Part shown: piece by piece, positions 6,436 through 12,576 of the stretch
Layout of the letters: every line of letters begins with the position of its first letter
Position numbering within the stretch: the stretch's first letter is position 1
The notes under the pieces: generated by a model
What the model was told of the DNA's origin: nothing
Databases searched by the model: none
What the model saw: only the letters and a program-made list of their open reading frames with translations
Assembly: GCA_022776205.1 (NCBI GenBank)
Contig: JALFIK010000042.1
Span: 1-12,576 of the forward strand
Length of the DNA stretch: 12,576 nt
Direction of reading: 5' to 3'
From: Eubacterium sp.
GTDB taxonomy: Bacteria; Bacillota; Clostridia; Lachnospirales; Lachnospiraceae
Translations under genes and position numbers: made by a program

Positions 6436-7629
6436 TTATTTTTTTCCGACACAGAGAAAAATGCCGGCGTCTTTTGTAATATAAAAGCCATGGTCTACTT
6501 TTTTTCTTACATAATTTCTAAATTCATTATAGCGGTCAATAATATACTGATTCTGATTGCCGTGGCAGGAGAGAATATAGGAAATCAGAGCTTCCGGTTC
6601 GGTGACATAAAGGGAATCTTTATATTGTTTCCAGGAGACATCATCAAAATACGGTGCAAGGAGTCCTGCTCCGTTTTCCTTTCCGAAACGTTCGAAAAGC
6701 CGGTCGGCGGAGAGGACGATACGGTCATCAAAATCCGCAACCAGCTCGCTGATTTCCTTCATATGCTCAGAACCATATGTACTGCATAAAAAGGTGCCGC
6801 CGGGTGCTAAGACGCGGGAAATCTCCTGTAAGACAACGGGAAGATCTACGCAGTAAAAGAGAACATGATTGGCAAGAATTAAATCAAAAGAACTATCTTC
6901 GAAGGGGATGTCGGCACAGTCAAAGGCCCGGAAATCAAAGACAGAGCTGGTTTGAATCTGTTTTATCTCCCGGCGGGTATCCCGAAGCATACCTCTCGAA
7001 ATATCCGAGAGGGTAACACAAAGTCCGTCGGGAATTTTTTCTTTATTTAAAAGCCAGAGAGAGCCGTCACCGCAGCCAATTTCCAGTACATTTTTATGGT
7101 GGGCCAAATCACACTGCCGGAAAATCCACGGAAACCAGCCTTCCCTGTTTTGGCTGAAACGGTCGTGAAGACGGATGCGGGCAGAGAGATTCGAAGCATT
7201 CTGGTACTGGTTTTTCATACTTTTTTCCATTCCGGTAAGATGAATCAGGTTTAACATCTGGCTCCAGTTTACAGAATGCTCTTTTTCAATCGCCCGGGAT
7301 GTCTCATCGATGGCCTGTTCAACGAGGGTGAGCTGTTCAATTTTATCCTGCACAAGTTTTTTTTGAAGACGGAGTGCCTCTGCCATAAAATGATAGTCTG
7401 AATCATTGATCGTCATTTCCCGGATATCCTCCAGAGAAAATCCAAGAAATTTGAGCAGGAGAATTTGCTGGAGGCGGGCGAAATCCTCATCGGAATAAAA
7501 ACGGGCACCATAGGGGGTTAGGAAAGAGGGTTTTAGTATATTGTGCTCATCATAATAGCGCAGCGTTTTTTTTGATATATGGGCCATTTTTGCAAATTCA
7601 CCGGAAGAATAGTAGCCTTCTTTTTTCAT
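6436..7629 (-). CDS. MerR-family regulator fused to a class I SAM-dependent methyltransferase
   Basis: 397 residues with two domains. Residues 7-75 are a MerR winged helix-turn-helix, with RYYDEHNILKPS and YGARFYSDED matching the family; 80-118 form the helical dimerisation segment. Residues about 165-290 are a Rossmann methyltransferase: motif I VLEIGCGDGS (181-190), LSDIS after strand 2, a conserved acidic stretch SSFDLILANHVLFY (246-259), and SRVLAPGGTF (271-280). The C-terminal 110 residues are less recognisable. A plausible reading is a transcription factor whose effector domain is an enzyme or former enzyme that senses SAM or a methyl acceptor. The target is unknown. The start is supported by AAGGAGG 5 bases upstream. 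It is divergent from galE and reads toward the rml operon. Confidence 0.9.
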   Translation of the reverse strand: MKKEGYYSSGEFAKMAHISKKTLRYYDEHNILKPSFLTPYGARFYSDEDFARLQQILLLKFLGFSLEDIREMTINDSDYHFMAEALRLQKKLVQDKIEQLTLVEQAIDETSRAIEKEHSVNWSQMLNLIHLTGMEKSMKNQYQNASNLSARIRLHDRFSQNREGWFPWIFRQCDLAHHKNVLEIGCGDGSLWLLNKEKIPDGLCVTLSDISRGMLRDTRREIKQIQTSSVFDFRAFDCADIPFEDSSFDLILANHVLFYCVDLPVVLQEISRVLAPGGTFLCSTYGSEHMKEISELVADFDDRIVLSADRLFERFGKENGAGLLAPYFDDVSWKQYKDSLYVTEPEALISYILSCHGNQNQYIIDRYNEFRNYVRKKVDHGFYITKDAGIFLCVGKK

Positions 7630-7672
7630 GGGACCCTCCTTGTCTGTTCGAATTAAAAAAGAAACTATATGG

Positions 7673-7701
7673 ATTATATCTTTTTTGTATAAGATTGTAA
7701 A
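7673..7701 (-). promoter_or_regulatory. Sigma-A promoter of the MerR-methyltransferase gene
   Basis: On the minus strand TTTACA (7701-7696) and TATAAT (7678-7673) are separated by 17 bases, close to consensus. This gives a leader of about 37 bases. Unlike the rml promoter its spacer is of normal length, and it contains only a weak 5-base inverted repeat, so MerR-type autoregulation is not obvious. Confidence 0.6.
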
Positions 7702-7721
7702 CGAAGGGGCAGAATATTATA

Positions 7722-7750
7722 TTGATTTTTTGGGATAATAAGGGTAAAAT
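7722..7750 (+). promoter_or_regulatory. Candidate sigma-A promoter of the galE operon
   Basis: TTGATT (7722-7727) and TAAAAT (7745-7750) have a 17-base spacer. The predicted leader of about 66 bases contains a 6-base inverted repeat, TCAGAA (7760-7765) with TTCTGA (7774-7779), which might be an operator or a weak hairpin. Confidence 0.5.
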
Positions 7751-7823
7751 TCTTCTTAGTCAGAAAGAAAAAATTCTGATAGTATGAAACAAAAAGACAC
7801 ATGGAGATTAAGAGGAGTTATTT

Positions 7824-8840
7824 ATGAATATTTTATTAGCAGGCGGAGCCGGATATATCGGTTCCCACACTGCCGTTGAGCTGTTGACGGCGGGGCATGA
7901 GGTTATTATTGTCGATAATTACTGTAACAGTTGCCCGGAGGCCGTTCGCCGCGTAGAAGAAGTTGCGGGAAAACATGTGGCATCCTATGGGGCGGATGTG
8001 AAAGACAAAAGAACGATGATGAAAATTTTTGAGGAGAATGAGATTGACTGTGTCATCCATTTTGCCGGTTTGAAGGCCGTCGGGGAGTCGGTGGACAAAC
8101 CGATTGAATATTACCGGAATAATATTGACACGACCCTGACTCTTCTTGAGTGCATGAGGGAGAGTGGAGTGAAGAATTTTGTATTTTCGTCTTCCGCTAC
8201 GGTTTACGGAGAGGAAAATCCGATTCCTTATGTGGAGACGATGAAGAGGGGAAGCTGTTCGAATCCTTACGGCTGGACGAAGGTTATGATGGAGGAGATT
8301 CTTGAAGATGCGTCGAAGGCGGATTCGGAACTTTCCGTTGTGCTTCTTCGTTATTTTAATCCCATCGGAGCCCACGAATCGGGAAGGATGGGCGAGGACC
8401 CTCAGGGAATTCCCAATAATCTGATGCCATACATTGCCCAGGTTGCCGTGGGACGGAGAGATCACCTTACGGTTTACGGCGGTGATTATCCTACGCCGGA
8501 CGGAACCTGCCGCCGGGATTACATTCATGTGATGGATCTGGCGAACGGACATCTTAAAGCGGTAGAATATGCGAATACCCATAAAGGGGTGGAGGTATTT
8601 AACCTGGGAACCGGGACACCATACAGTGTTCTGGAAATTATTCATGCTTTTGAGGAGGCGAATCAGGTACCGATCAAATATGAAATTGGAGAAAGAAGAG
8701 CGGGAGATTTGCCGGAATTCTGGGCAAATGCACAGAAAGCGGAACGGATCCTTGGCTGGAAGACGAAACGGACTTTAGCGGATATGTGCCGGGATACATG
8801 GAACTGGCAGAAGAATAACCCGCAGGGGTATAAGAAATAA
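7824..8840 (+). CDS. galE: UDP-glucose 4-epimerase
   Basis: 338 residues, the same length as E. coli GalE. It interconverts UDP-glucose and UDP-galactose with bound NAD+, feeding galactose into surface glycans or galactose into glycolysis. GGAGYIG (7-13) binds NAD; SSSATVYG (122-129) with Ser124 and YGWTK with Tyr149/Lys153 are the catalytic residues, at the same positions as in E. coli. RYFNPIGAHESGRMGEDP and RRDYIHVMDLA are GalE signatures. The start has AGAGGAG 6 bases upstream. It is the first gene of a plus-strand unit; the next ORF starts 1 base after its stop. No galK, galT or UDP-glucose pyrophosphorylase gene is in view, which favours a glycan-precursor role. Confidence 0.96.
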   Translation: MNILLAGGAGYIGSHTAVELLTAGHEVIIVDNYCNSCPEAVRRVEEVAGKHVASYGADVKDKRTMMKIFEENEIDCVIHFAGLKAVGESVDKPIEYYRNNIDTTLTLLECMRESGVKNFVFSSSATVYGEENPIPYVETMKRGSCSNPYGWTKVMMEEILEDASKADSELSVVLLRYFNPIGAHESGRMGEDPQGIPNNLMPYIAQVAVGRRDHLTVYGGDYPTPDGTCRRDYIHVMDLANGHLKAVEYANTHKGVEVFNLGTGTPYSVLEIIHAFEEANQVPIKYEIGERRAGDLPEFWANAQKAERILGWKTKRTLADMCRDTWNWQKNNPQGYKK

Positions 8841-8841
8841 G

Positions 8842-9255
8842 ATGAAAGAGACGATTACAAAACTGACGAAAAAATTGGAAAATCTCAGTGAGATTCTGGA
8901 ACATATTATGGCCCTGATCGTTCTAATTGCCATTGCCGTAGCCGTTTTTTCCCTTTGGGAACCTTTTCGTGTGTTTCTGGACAACCGGTTTCAGAATCAT
9001 GCTTTTTTGACATTTATGGCCGCGGTATTTGATATTGTGATTGGCATCGAGTTTTTCAAACTTTTATGTAAACCACAAAAAGAAACGATGCTTGAGGTAT
9101 TAATGTTTGTCATCGCACGGCATATGATTATTGAAGATACTTCTGCCCTGGAAAATCTTCTCTCCATTGTTGCCATTTCAATATTAATTGTTGTTGAGCA
9201 GTATTTTCTGAAGAAAATTGGGCGGAGTGATGGAGAGAAGAAAGAAGAAACCTGA
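8842..9255 (+). CDS. Small four-helix membrane protein, PsiE-like
   Basis: 137 residues with a charged N-terminus (about 1-20) and four hydrophobic segments (about 22-40, 55-76, 84-98 and 103-123), ending in a charged tail. The pattern IEFFKLL followed by VLMFVIARHMIIED resembles PsiE, the phosphate-starvation-inducible family of unknown molecular function. That similarity is recognised by eye and is not certain. The ATG is 1 base after the galE stop and has only a weak ribosome binding site, so translation is probably coupled to galE. The next gene starts 5 bases downstream. An inner-membrane role linked to the neighbouring transporters is possible but undemonstrated. Confidence 0.65.
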   Translation: MKETITKLTKKLENLSEILEHIMALIVLIAIAVAVFSLWEPFRVFLDNRFQNHAFLTFMAAVFDIVIGIEFFKLLCKPQKETMLEVLMFVIARHMIIEDTSALENLLSIVAISILIVVEQYFLKKIGRSDGEKKEET

Positions 9256-9260
9256 TCAGT

Positions 9261-10292
9261 TTGGAAAATGAAAAAGAAAGGAAGCGGGTTAACATAAAAA
9301 CAAAAAAGAAAACAATTATTACTTATGCTGTACTTCTTATCCTTCTGGGTTTTGGAATATTTTATAATCAGGATTTTTTTAAGGAAGTTTTATCTCAGAT
9401 CGGAAACATGGCACTTTGGGCTTTTTTGGGCACCTGTTTCCTTGGTTGTCTTTATCGTGTTCTTGACGGTGTTTATCTCTATATTCTCGGAAAACGTTAC
9501 TCGGAGAGTCTGACTCTTGGAAAAAGTATTTCTATTGCATTTTGCGGTGCATTTTTTCGGGTAAGTACCCTTGGAAGCGGCATGGCCGTTTCCAAGATTT
9601 TTTATTTAAATAAGGAAAAAGTCCCTGTAGGAAATGGCATGGGAATTACACTGTTACAGTTTATTTTTATCCGCCTGGCGACTCTTTTTACAGGGCTGTT
9701 TTGTTTTTTTACCTGTTTGCCGGTAAAGAACGCATTTGCATCCCGGCAGAAATTTGTGATACTGGCTATCGTGGGATGTATTGTCATTGATGTGATCCTT
9801 TTTATGGCCGCACTTTGCAGTGGGATTACCACTTTTCTTTTTGACAAGGTATTACACCTGGTATCCGGGCATGAAAAACTTCGGGGACTTGTGGAAAAAG
9901 CACGAAAGCAGGTATCGCTCCTTCAGAAGGAAGCAAAGGTTGCAGTGAAGGATAAAAAATTATTTATACAGCTTCTGGTGATCAGTATACTTACTCAGGC
10001 AGTCTGGTATGTGATTCCGTGTCTGGTTGCCTGCCCGAAGGGAATTTTGTTCTGGCCGGTATTTTCTGCCATGGCACTTACCTGTCTGTTAGCCGGAGTG
10101 ATTCCGGCACCTTCCGGATTTGGATCAGTGGAAGTACTTTTCAGTATGATGTTTTCGAAGTTCGGTCCTGCTTCCCTGGCGGCATGTTGTGTCGTAATTT
10201 ATCGGTTTGCATCTACTTTTGCACCGTTTTTTGTAGGCCTGATTCCGGTGTTTCATTATCGGGGAGGAAAGAAAATTGAAGGAACTGCTTAA
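9261..10292 (+). CDS. LPG synthase transmembrane-type (UPF0104/AglD2-like) integral membrane protein
   Basis: About 343 residues with roughly eight hydrophobic helices and a polar cytoplasmic stretch at about 203-233. The motif PAPSGFGSVE (282-291) followed by YRFASTFAPFFVG (314-326) is the hallmark of the family formed by the membrane half of MprF (lysylphosphatidylglycerol synthase flippase) and stand-alone relatives. Such relatives are thought to flip or handle lipids or polyprenol-linked sugars; the catalytic half of MprF is absent. The start is uncertain. The TTG at 9261 has only a weak upstream purine stretch, and no in-frame ATG or GTG follows before the first helix. It is 5 bases after the PsiE-like gene and overlaps the next gene by 17 bases. 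Confidence 0.8.
   Translation: MENEKERKRVNIKTKKKTIITYAVLLILLGFGIFYNQDFFKEVLSQIGNMALWAFLGTCFLGCLYRVLDGVYLYILGKRYSESLTLGKSISIAFCGAFFRVSTLGSGMAVSKIFYLNKEKVPVGNGMGITLLQFIFIRLATLFTGLFCFFTCLPVKNAFASRQKFVILAIVGCIVIDVILFMAALCSGITTFLFDKVLHLVSGHEKLRGLVEKARKQVSLLQKEAKVAVKDKKLFIQLLVISILTQAVWYVIPCLVACPKGILFWPVFSAMALTCLLAGVIPAPSGFGSVEVLFSMMFSKFGPASLAACCVVIYRFASTFAPFFVGLIPVFHYRGGKKIEGTA
10263..10267 (+). promoter_or_regulatory. Ribosome binding site that fixes the TTG start of the AEC transporter
   Basis: GGAGG lies 8 bases before the TTG at 10276-10278, inside the last codons of the preceding gene. It supports a TTG start and translational coupling. Confidence 0.7.
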
Positions 10293-11190
10293 CTTGCAGC
10301 TGATGATGTTCTTGTTGATTCTCATCGGGCTGATTCTTAAAAAAACAAAAATTGTCGGGAAAACAGGACAAAAAAACATCACGGATATGGTCATTGATCT
10401 GATTTTGCCATGTAATATTGTCGTATCATTTATGATTGATTTTTCTGTAAAAATATTAAAGAATTTTGCAGTGATTTTAATTATTTCTCTGGTGTTACAG
10501 ATTTTCTGTGTCATTCTGGGAGGTGTTCTCTACCGGAAATGTTCTCCCGGAAGGAGAAAATGTCTGCGTTATGCCACGATTTGTTCGAATGCCGGCTTTC
10601 TGGGTAATCCCATTGCCCAGGGGATCTATGGGAATATGGGCCTTACTCTGGCTTCCATCTATCTGATCCCCCAGCGGATCATGATGTGGTCCGAGGGAGT
10701 ATCTGTATTTACGGAGGCTCCGAGTAAGAAAGAGATGTTGAAAAAGATTTTTACGCATCCCTGTATTATTGCATGCGAAATTGGAATTATCCTTATGCTT
10801 ACTGGTATAAGGCCACCGGAATTTCTTGACCGGACAATCGTTTCTGTCAGTAACTGTAATACGGCTATGTCCATGCTTGTAATCGGGATGATCCTTGCGG
10901 ATGCGGATTTGCGGTCCCTGGTAGATAAGGATGTTCTTTTCTATTCGGTGATTCGCCTTCTGGTAATTCCGTTTCTGGTCTGGCTGCCCTGCTATCTTCT
11001 TCGTGTGGACAGGCTGGTTACGGGAGTCAGTGTGATTCTTGCAGCCATGCCGGCAGGGGCGACGACATCGATTCTGGCCTCGAAATATGAGTGTGACGGA
11101 GAGTTTGCTGTGAAACTTGTCGTCTTTTCCACGGCAGTTTCGTTAATTACGACCCCACTTTGGAGCATGTTTTTGCACTCAGTTTTATAA
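10276..11190 (+). CDS. AEC (auxin efflux carrier) family transporter
   Basis: 304 residues, normal for the family, with about ten hydrophobic helices. Family features are LPCNIVVSF (44-52), SNAGFLGNPI (104-113), and AAMPAGATTSILASKY (256-271), the last being the broken-helix region near the substrate site. AEC proteins are secondary transporters of organic anions such as malate or of other small carboxylates; the substrate here cannot be told. The TTG start is fixed by GGAGG 8 bases upstream and overlaps the previous gene by 17 bases, so expression is probably coupled. It is the last gene of the galE unit. The following 178 bases have only a weak AT-rich hairpin and no clear terminator. Confidence 0.9.
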   Translation: MKELLNLQLMMFLLILIGLILKKTKIVGKTGQKNITDMVIDLILPCNIVVSFMIDFSVKILKNFAVILIISLVLQIFCVILGGVLYRKCSPGRRKCLRYATICSNAGFLGNPIAQGIYGNMGLTLASIYLIPQRIMMWSEGVSVFTEAPSKKEMLKKIFTHPCIIACEIGIILMLTGIRPPEFLDRTIVSVSNCNTAMSMLVIGMILADADLRSLVDKDVLFYSVIRLLVIPFLVWLPCYLLRVDRLVTGVSVILAAMPAGATTSILASKYECDGEFAVKLVVFSTAVSLITTPLWSMFLHSVL

Positions 11191-11318
11191 TTTTTATATG
11201 ATATGTCCATATTCCTTTTATGTTTAAGTAAAAACTTTAGAAAATTAGTCAATGGTAATTCAAAACAAGGTGGTTTAAAATGATAGATAATAGGGATATT
11301 AATGATTTTCTTTAAAAG

Positions 11319-11324
11319 TATAAT
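11319..11324 (+). promoter_or_regulatory. Possible -10 box ahead of the cpsB-like gene
   Basis: A perfect TATAAT lies 45 bases before the ATG in an AT-rich gap, but no good -35 lies 16-18 bases upstream (ATATTA at best) and there is no extended -10 TG. A promoter here is expected because 178 bases separate this gene from the previous one; the exact site is weakly supported. Confidence 0.3.
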
Positions 11325-11368
11325 ATTTTCTATCAGTATTTAATTTTCAAAGATAAGGAGAACAGGAA

Positions 11369-12100
11369 ATGCCGGTCATTGATTTTCATTCTCATGTGCT
11401 TCCGGGAATTGATGATGGAAGCCGTAATGTGGAGGAGTCCCTCGAGATGTTGCGCATATCGGCATCCCAGGGCGTGGATTATATTGCGGCCACATCACAT
11501 TTTTATCCGGTAAGAGACAGGATTTCTTCCTATCTTAAGCGAAGGCAGGATGCATATGAACGGCTTATGAAGGGAGTTTCAAAGGAGTGTTCTGACGGTG
11601 GGAAATTTCCACGGATTCTGGTGGGCGCAGAAGTGGCTTTTTTCTCAGGAATCAGCCATTGGGAATACCTGGAAGAGCTAACCTATGAAGGGACGAATCT
11701 TATGCTTCTTGAAATGCCTTATGATGTATGGCATGATTCAGATATCAAGGAAGTTGCCGACATGATAAAGCATCGTAATGTACGGATTATCCTGGCTCAT
11801 CTAGAACGTTTTTTGTCTGTTCCGGAGAATAAGAGGCAAATTCGCAAACTGCTTGAACTGCCCGTGTATGTTCAGATTAATGCAGGCAGTCTGGATTCTT
11901 CCTGGACAAAACGAAGACAAATATTTAAAATAATTAAGGAGAAGGGAATGATTTTCCTTGGAAGTGATGCCCATGGGATTCATCACAGAGTTCCAAATCT
12001 GCTTGCAGGACGAGAAATCCTGGAAAAGAAGATGGGTATAGAATATATGAAAGAAATGGATGAAAAAGCAGCTCGGCTGCTTGGTTTGGAGGGAAAATAA
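11369..12100 (+). CDS. CpsB/YwqE-type PHP-family tyrosine-protein phosphatase
   Basis: 243 residues, the normal length. The metal-binding PHP motifs are in order: DFHSHVLPGIDDGS (5-18, His7, His9 and Asp15/16), TSHFYP (42-47, His44), GAEV (86-89, Glu88), AHLERF (143-148, His144) and GSDAH (198-202, Asp200/His202). In Firmicutes this Mn-dependent enzyme dephosphorylates the BY-kinase that controls capsule or exopolysaccharide polymerisation, and it usually sits at the start of the capsule operon. The start has AAGGAG upstream of the ATG. No BY-kinase or Wzz-like gene is in view; they may follow past the right edge. The stop is directly followed by the ATG of the next small ORF. Confidence 0.93.
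   Translation: MPVIDFHSHVLPGIDDGSRNVEESLEMLRISASQGVDYIAATSHFYPVRDRISSYLKRRQDAYERLMKGVSKECSDGGKFPRILVGAEVAFFSGISHWEYLEELTYEGTNLMLLEMPYDVWHDSDIKEVADMIKHRNVRIILAHLERFLSVPENKRQIRKLLELPVYVQINAGSLDSSWTKRRQIFKIIKEKGMIFLGSDAHGIHHRVPNLLAGREILEKKMGIEYMKEMDEKAARLLGLEGK
12088..12093 (+). promoter_or_regulatory. Strong ribosome binding site for the 39-residue ORF
   Basis: GGAGGG lies 7 bases before the ATG at 12101, within the last codons of the cpsB-like gene. Its strength and spacing are the main reason to accept the short downstream ORF as translated. Confidence 0.65.
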
Positions 12101-12220
12101 ATGTCAAAGAAAGTATCTGTCATTCTCAGTGTGATTTTGTTTATAATTCTGATGATATTATTTATTTGTGAAATTAAGAATCCAGAAGCTGGTTCGACAT
12201 TGCTCCGGAGTATCTTTTAG
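12101..12220 (+). CDS. Small single-pass membrane protein of 39 residues
   Basis: A short ORF with a basic start (MSKK), one hydrophobic helix (about residues 5-23, rich in Ile, Leu and Val) and a short polar tail. It begins immediately after the TAA of the cpsB-like gene and has a near-perfect ribosome binding site, GGAGGG, 7 bases upstream. It ends 15 bases before the LCP start. I do not recognise a family. It could be a small membrane subunit acting with the capsule machinery or the LCP protein. It could also be the remains of a longer gene: just after the helix the next frame reads more protein-like residues (SWFDIAPEYL), which would fit a single-base shift. Confidence is moderate. Confidence 0.5.
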   Translation: MSKKVSVILSVILFIILMILFICEIKNPEAGSTLLRSIF

Positions 12221-12235
12221 AAGAGGACAGAGAAT

Positions 12236-12576
12236 ATGGAAGGGAAACAATACAGCAGAAAAGAAAAGAACAGGCTTTACCGCAGGCTGTTTGCGGTTCT
12301 TGGTGCTTTTGTATTGATTTGTGTGGCAGGAATCGCTCTGGGACACCGCGTGGATAATCAGAAGATGGATACGGGAGAGAAAGCTGCCGCTGCAGATATG
12401 GGAACAGTTACGATTAATGGTGTGAAATGCAAGCCGAACTGGGATGTGGAGACTTATCTTTTTATCGGGGAAGATGCCCGGGGAGTAAAGCAGAGAAAAA
12501 CGCAACAGGATGGAACCGGTCAGAGTGATGTATTAGAACTGCTTGTGCTGGATACAAAAAATCATACATATTATAA
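12236..12576 (+). CDS. LCP (LytR-CpsA-Psr) family protein, 5' part only
   Basis: The first 113 residues of a gene that stays open to the right edge of the window. Residues 1-17 are basic and cytoplasmic, 18-36 form one membrane helix (a type II anchor), and the extracellular LCP domain starts near residue 70 with ETYLFIGEDARG (72-83), where Asp80 and Arg82 match conserved active-site residues. GQSDVLELLVLD (95-106) matches the following RSD-type motif. LCP proteins transfer lipid-linked glycans such as teichoic acid or capsule to peptidoglycan. GAGGA lies 8 bases before the ATG. Its position behind the cpsB-like gene supports capsule attachment to the wall, or a CpsA-type regulatory role. Confidence 0.85.
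   Translation, partial: MEGKQYSRKEKNRLYRRLFAVLGAFVLICVAGIALGHRVDNQKMDTGEKAAAADMGTVTINGVKCKPNWDVETYLFIGEDARGVKQRKTQQDGTGQSDVLELLVLDTKNHTYY

Noticed and set aside
7760..7779. Inverted repeat TCAGAA/TTCTGA as a MerR operator for galE
   Set aside because: It lies downstream of the likely promoter rather than between -35 and -10, has only 6-base arms, and does not match the rml dyad.
7836..8645. 269-residue minus-strand frame
   Set aside because: Exact antisense of galE, whose catalytic residues and ribosome binding site are clear; its predicted protein is rich in His, Arg and Ile as expected for a shadow frame.
10125..10514. 129-residue minus-strand frame
   Set aside because: Shadow of the end of the UPF0104-like gene and the start of the AEC gene, both well supported.
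11280..11315. 11-codon ORF with AAGGTGG upstream, as a leader peptide for cpsB
   Set aside because: It lies upstream of the only plausible -10 box, has no regulatory codon run, and no attenuator hairpins follow it.
12158..12505. 115-residue minus-strand frame
   Set aside because: Antisense to the LCP gene, whose anchor helix and LCP motifs are clear on the plus strand and whose frame is open to the window edge.

Overview
The window reads as chromosomal DNA of a Gram-positive, low-to-mid GC Clostridia member, most likely a Lachnospiraceae-type gut anaerobe. This is inferred from strong AGGAGG-type ribosome binding sites, TTG starts, a clostridial HPr-like protein, a Csp-like subtilase, a PHP-type CpsB phosphatase followed by an LCP protein, and near-consensus sigma-A promoters. 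I cannot name the genus from sequence alone.

Layout. (i) 1-664 holds no convincing gene. Its right part (405-619) is a run of four stem-loops, one of which is a good intrinsic terminator for the leftward strand. (ii) 665-922 (-) is a small HPr-family protein with no histidine. It begins at a TTG with a perfect GGAGG and is divergent from a cytoplasmic S8 (subtilisin-like, Csp-like) protease at 1110-2819 (+). (iii) 2823-6340 (-) is a complete four-gene dTDP-L-rhamnose operon, rmlA-rmlB-rmlD-rmlC, meeting the protease tail to tail with only 3 bases between stop codons. (iv) 6436-7629 (-) is a MerR-type DNA-binding domain fused to a class I SAM-dependent methyltransferase. The rml promoter just downstream has a 19-bp -35/-10 spacer filled by a perfect inverted repeat, the architecture of MerR-activated promoters. 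The same repeat could also be the terminator of the regulator gene. (v) Divergent from it, 7824-11190 (+) is a tight four-gene unit: galE, a PsiE-like membrane protein, an LPG-synthase-type (UPF0104/AglD2-like) multi-pass membrane protein and an AEC-family transporter. (vi) 11369-12576 (+) opens what looks like a capsule/exopolysaccharide locus: CpsB/YwqE PHP-family phosphatase, a 39-residue single-pass membrane peptide, and the start of an LCP (LytR-CpsA-Psr) gene running off the right edge.

How it fits together. The rml operon supplies dTDP-rhamnose, GalE supplies UDP-galactose or its reverse, and the CpsB and LCP proteins are typical of loci that build surface polysaccharide and attach it to the cell wall. 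So about 10 kb of the window is best read as a cell-surface glycan region, with the MerR-methyltransferase as its most plausible local regulator (inference). The most noteworthy items are that regulator with its MerR-like promoter, the histidine-less HPr, the stem-loop cluster at the left, and the small membrane ORF between cpsB and the LCP gene.
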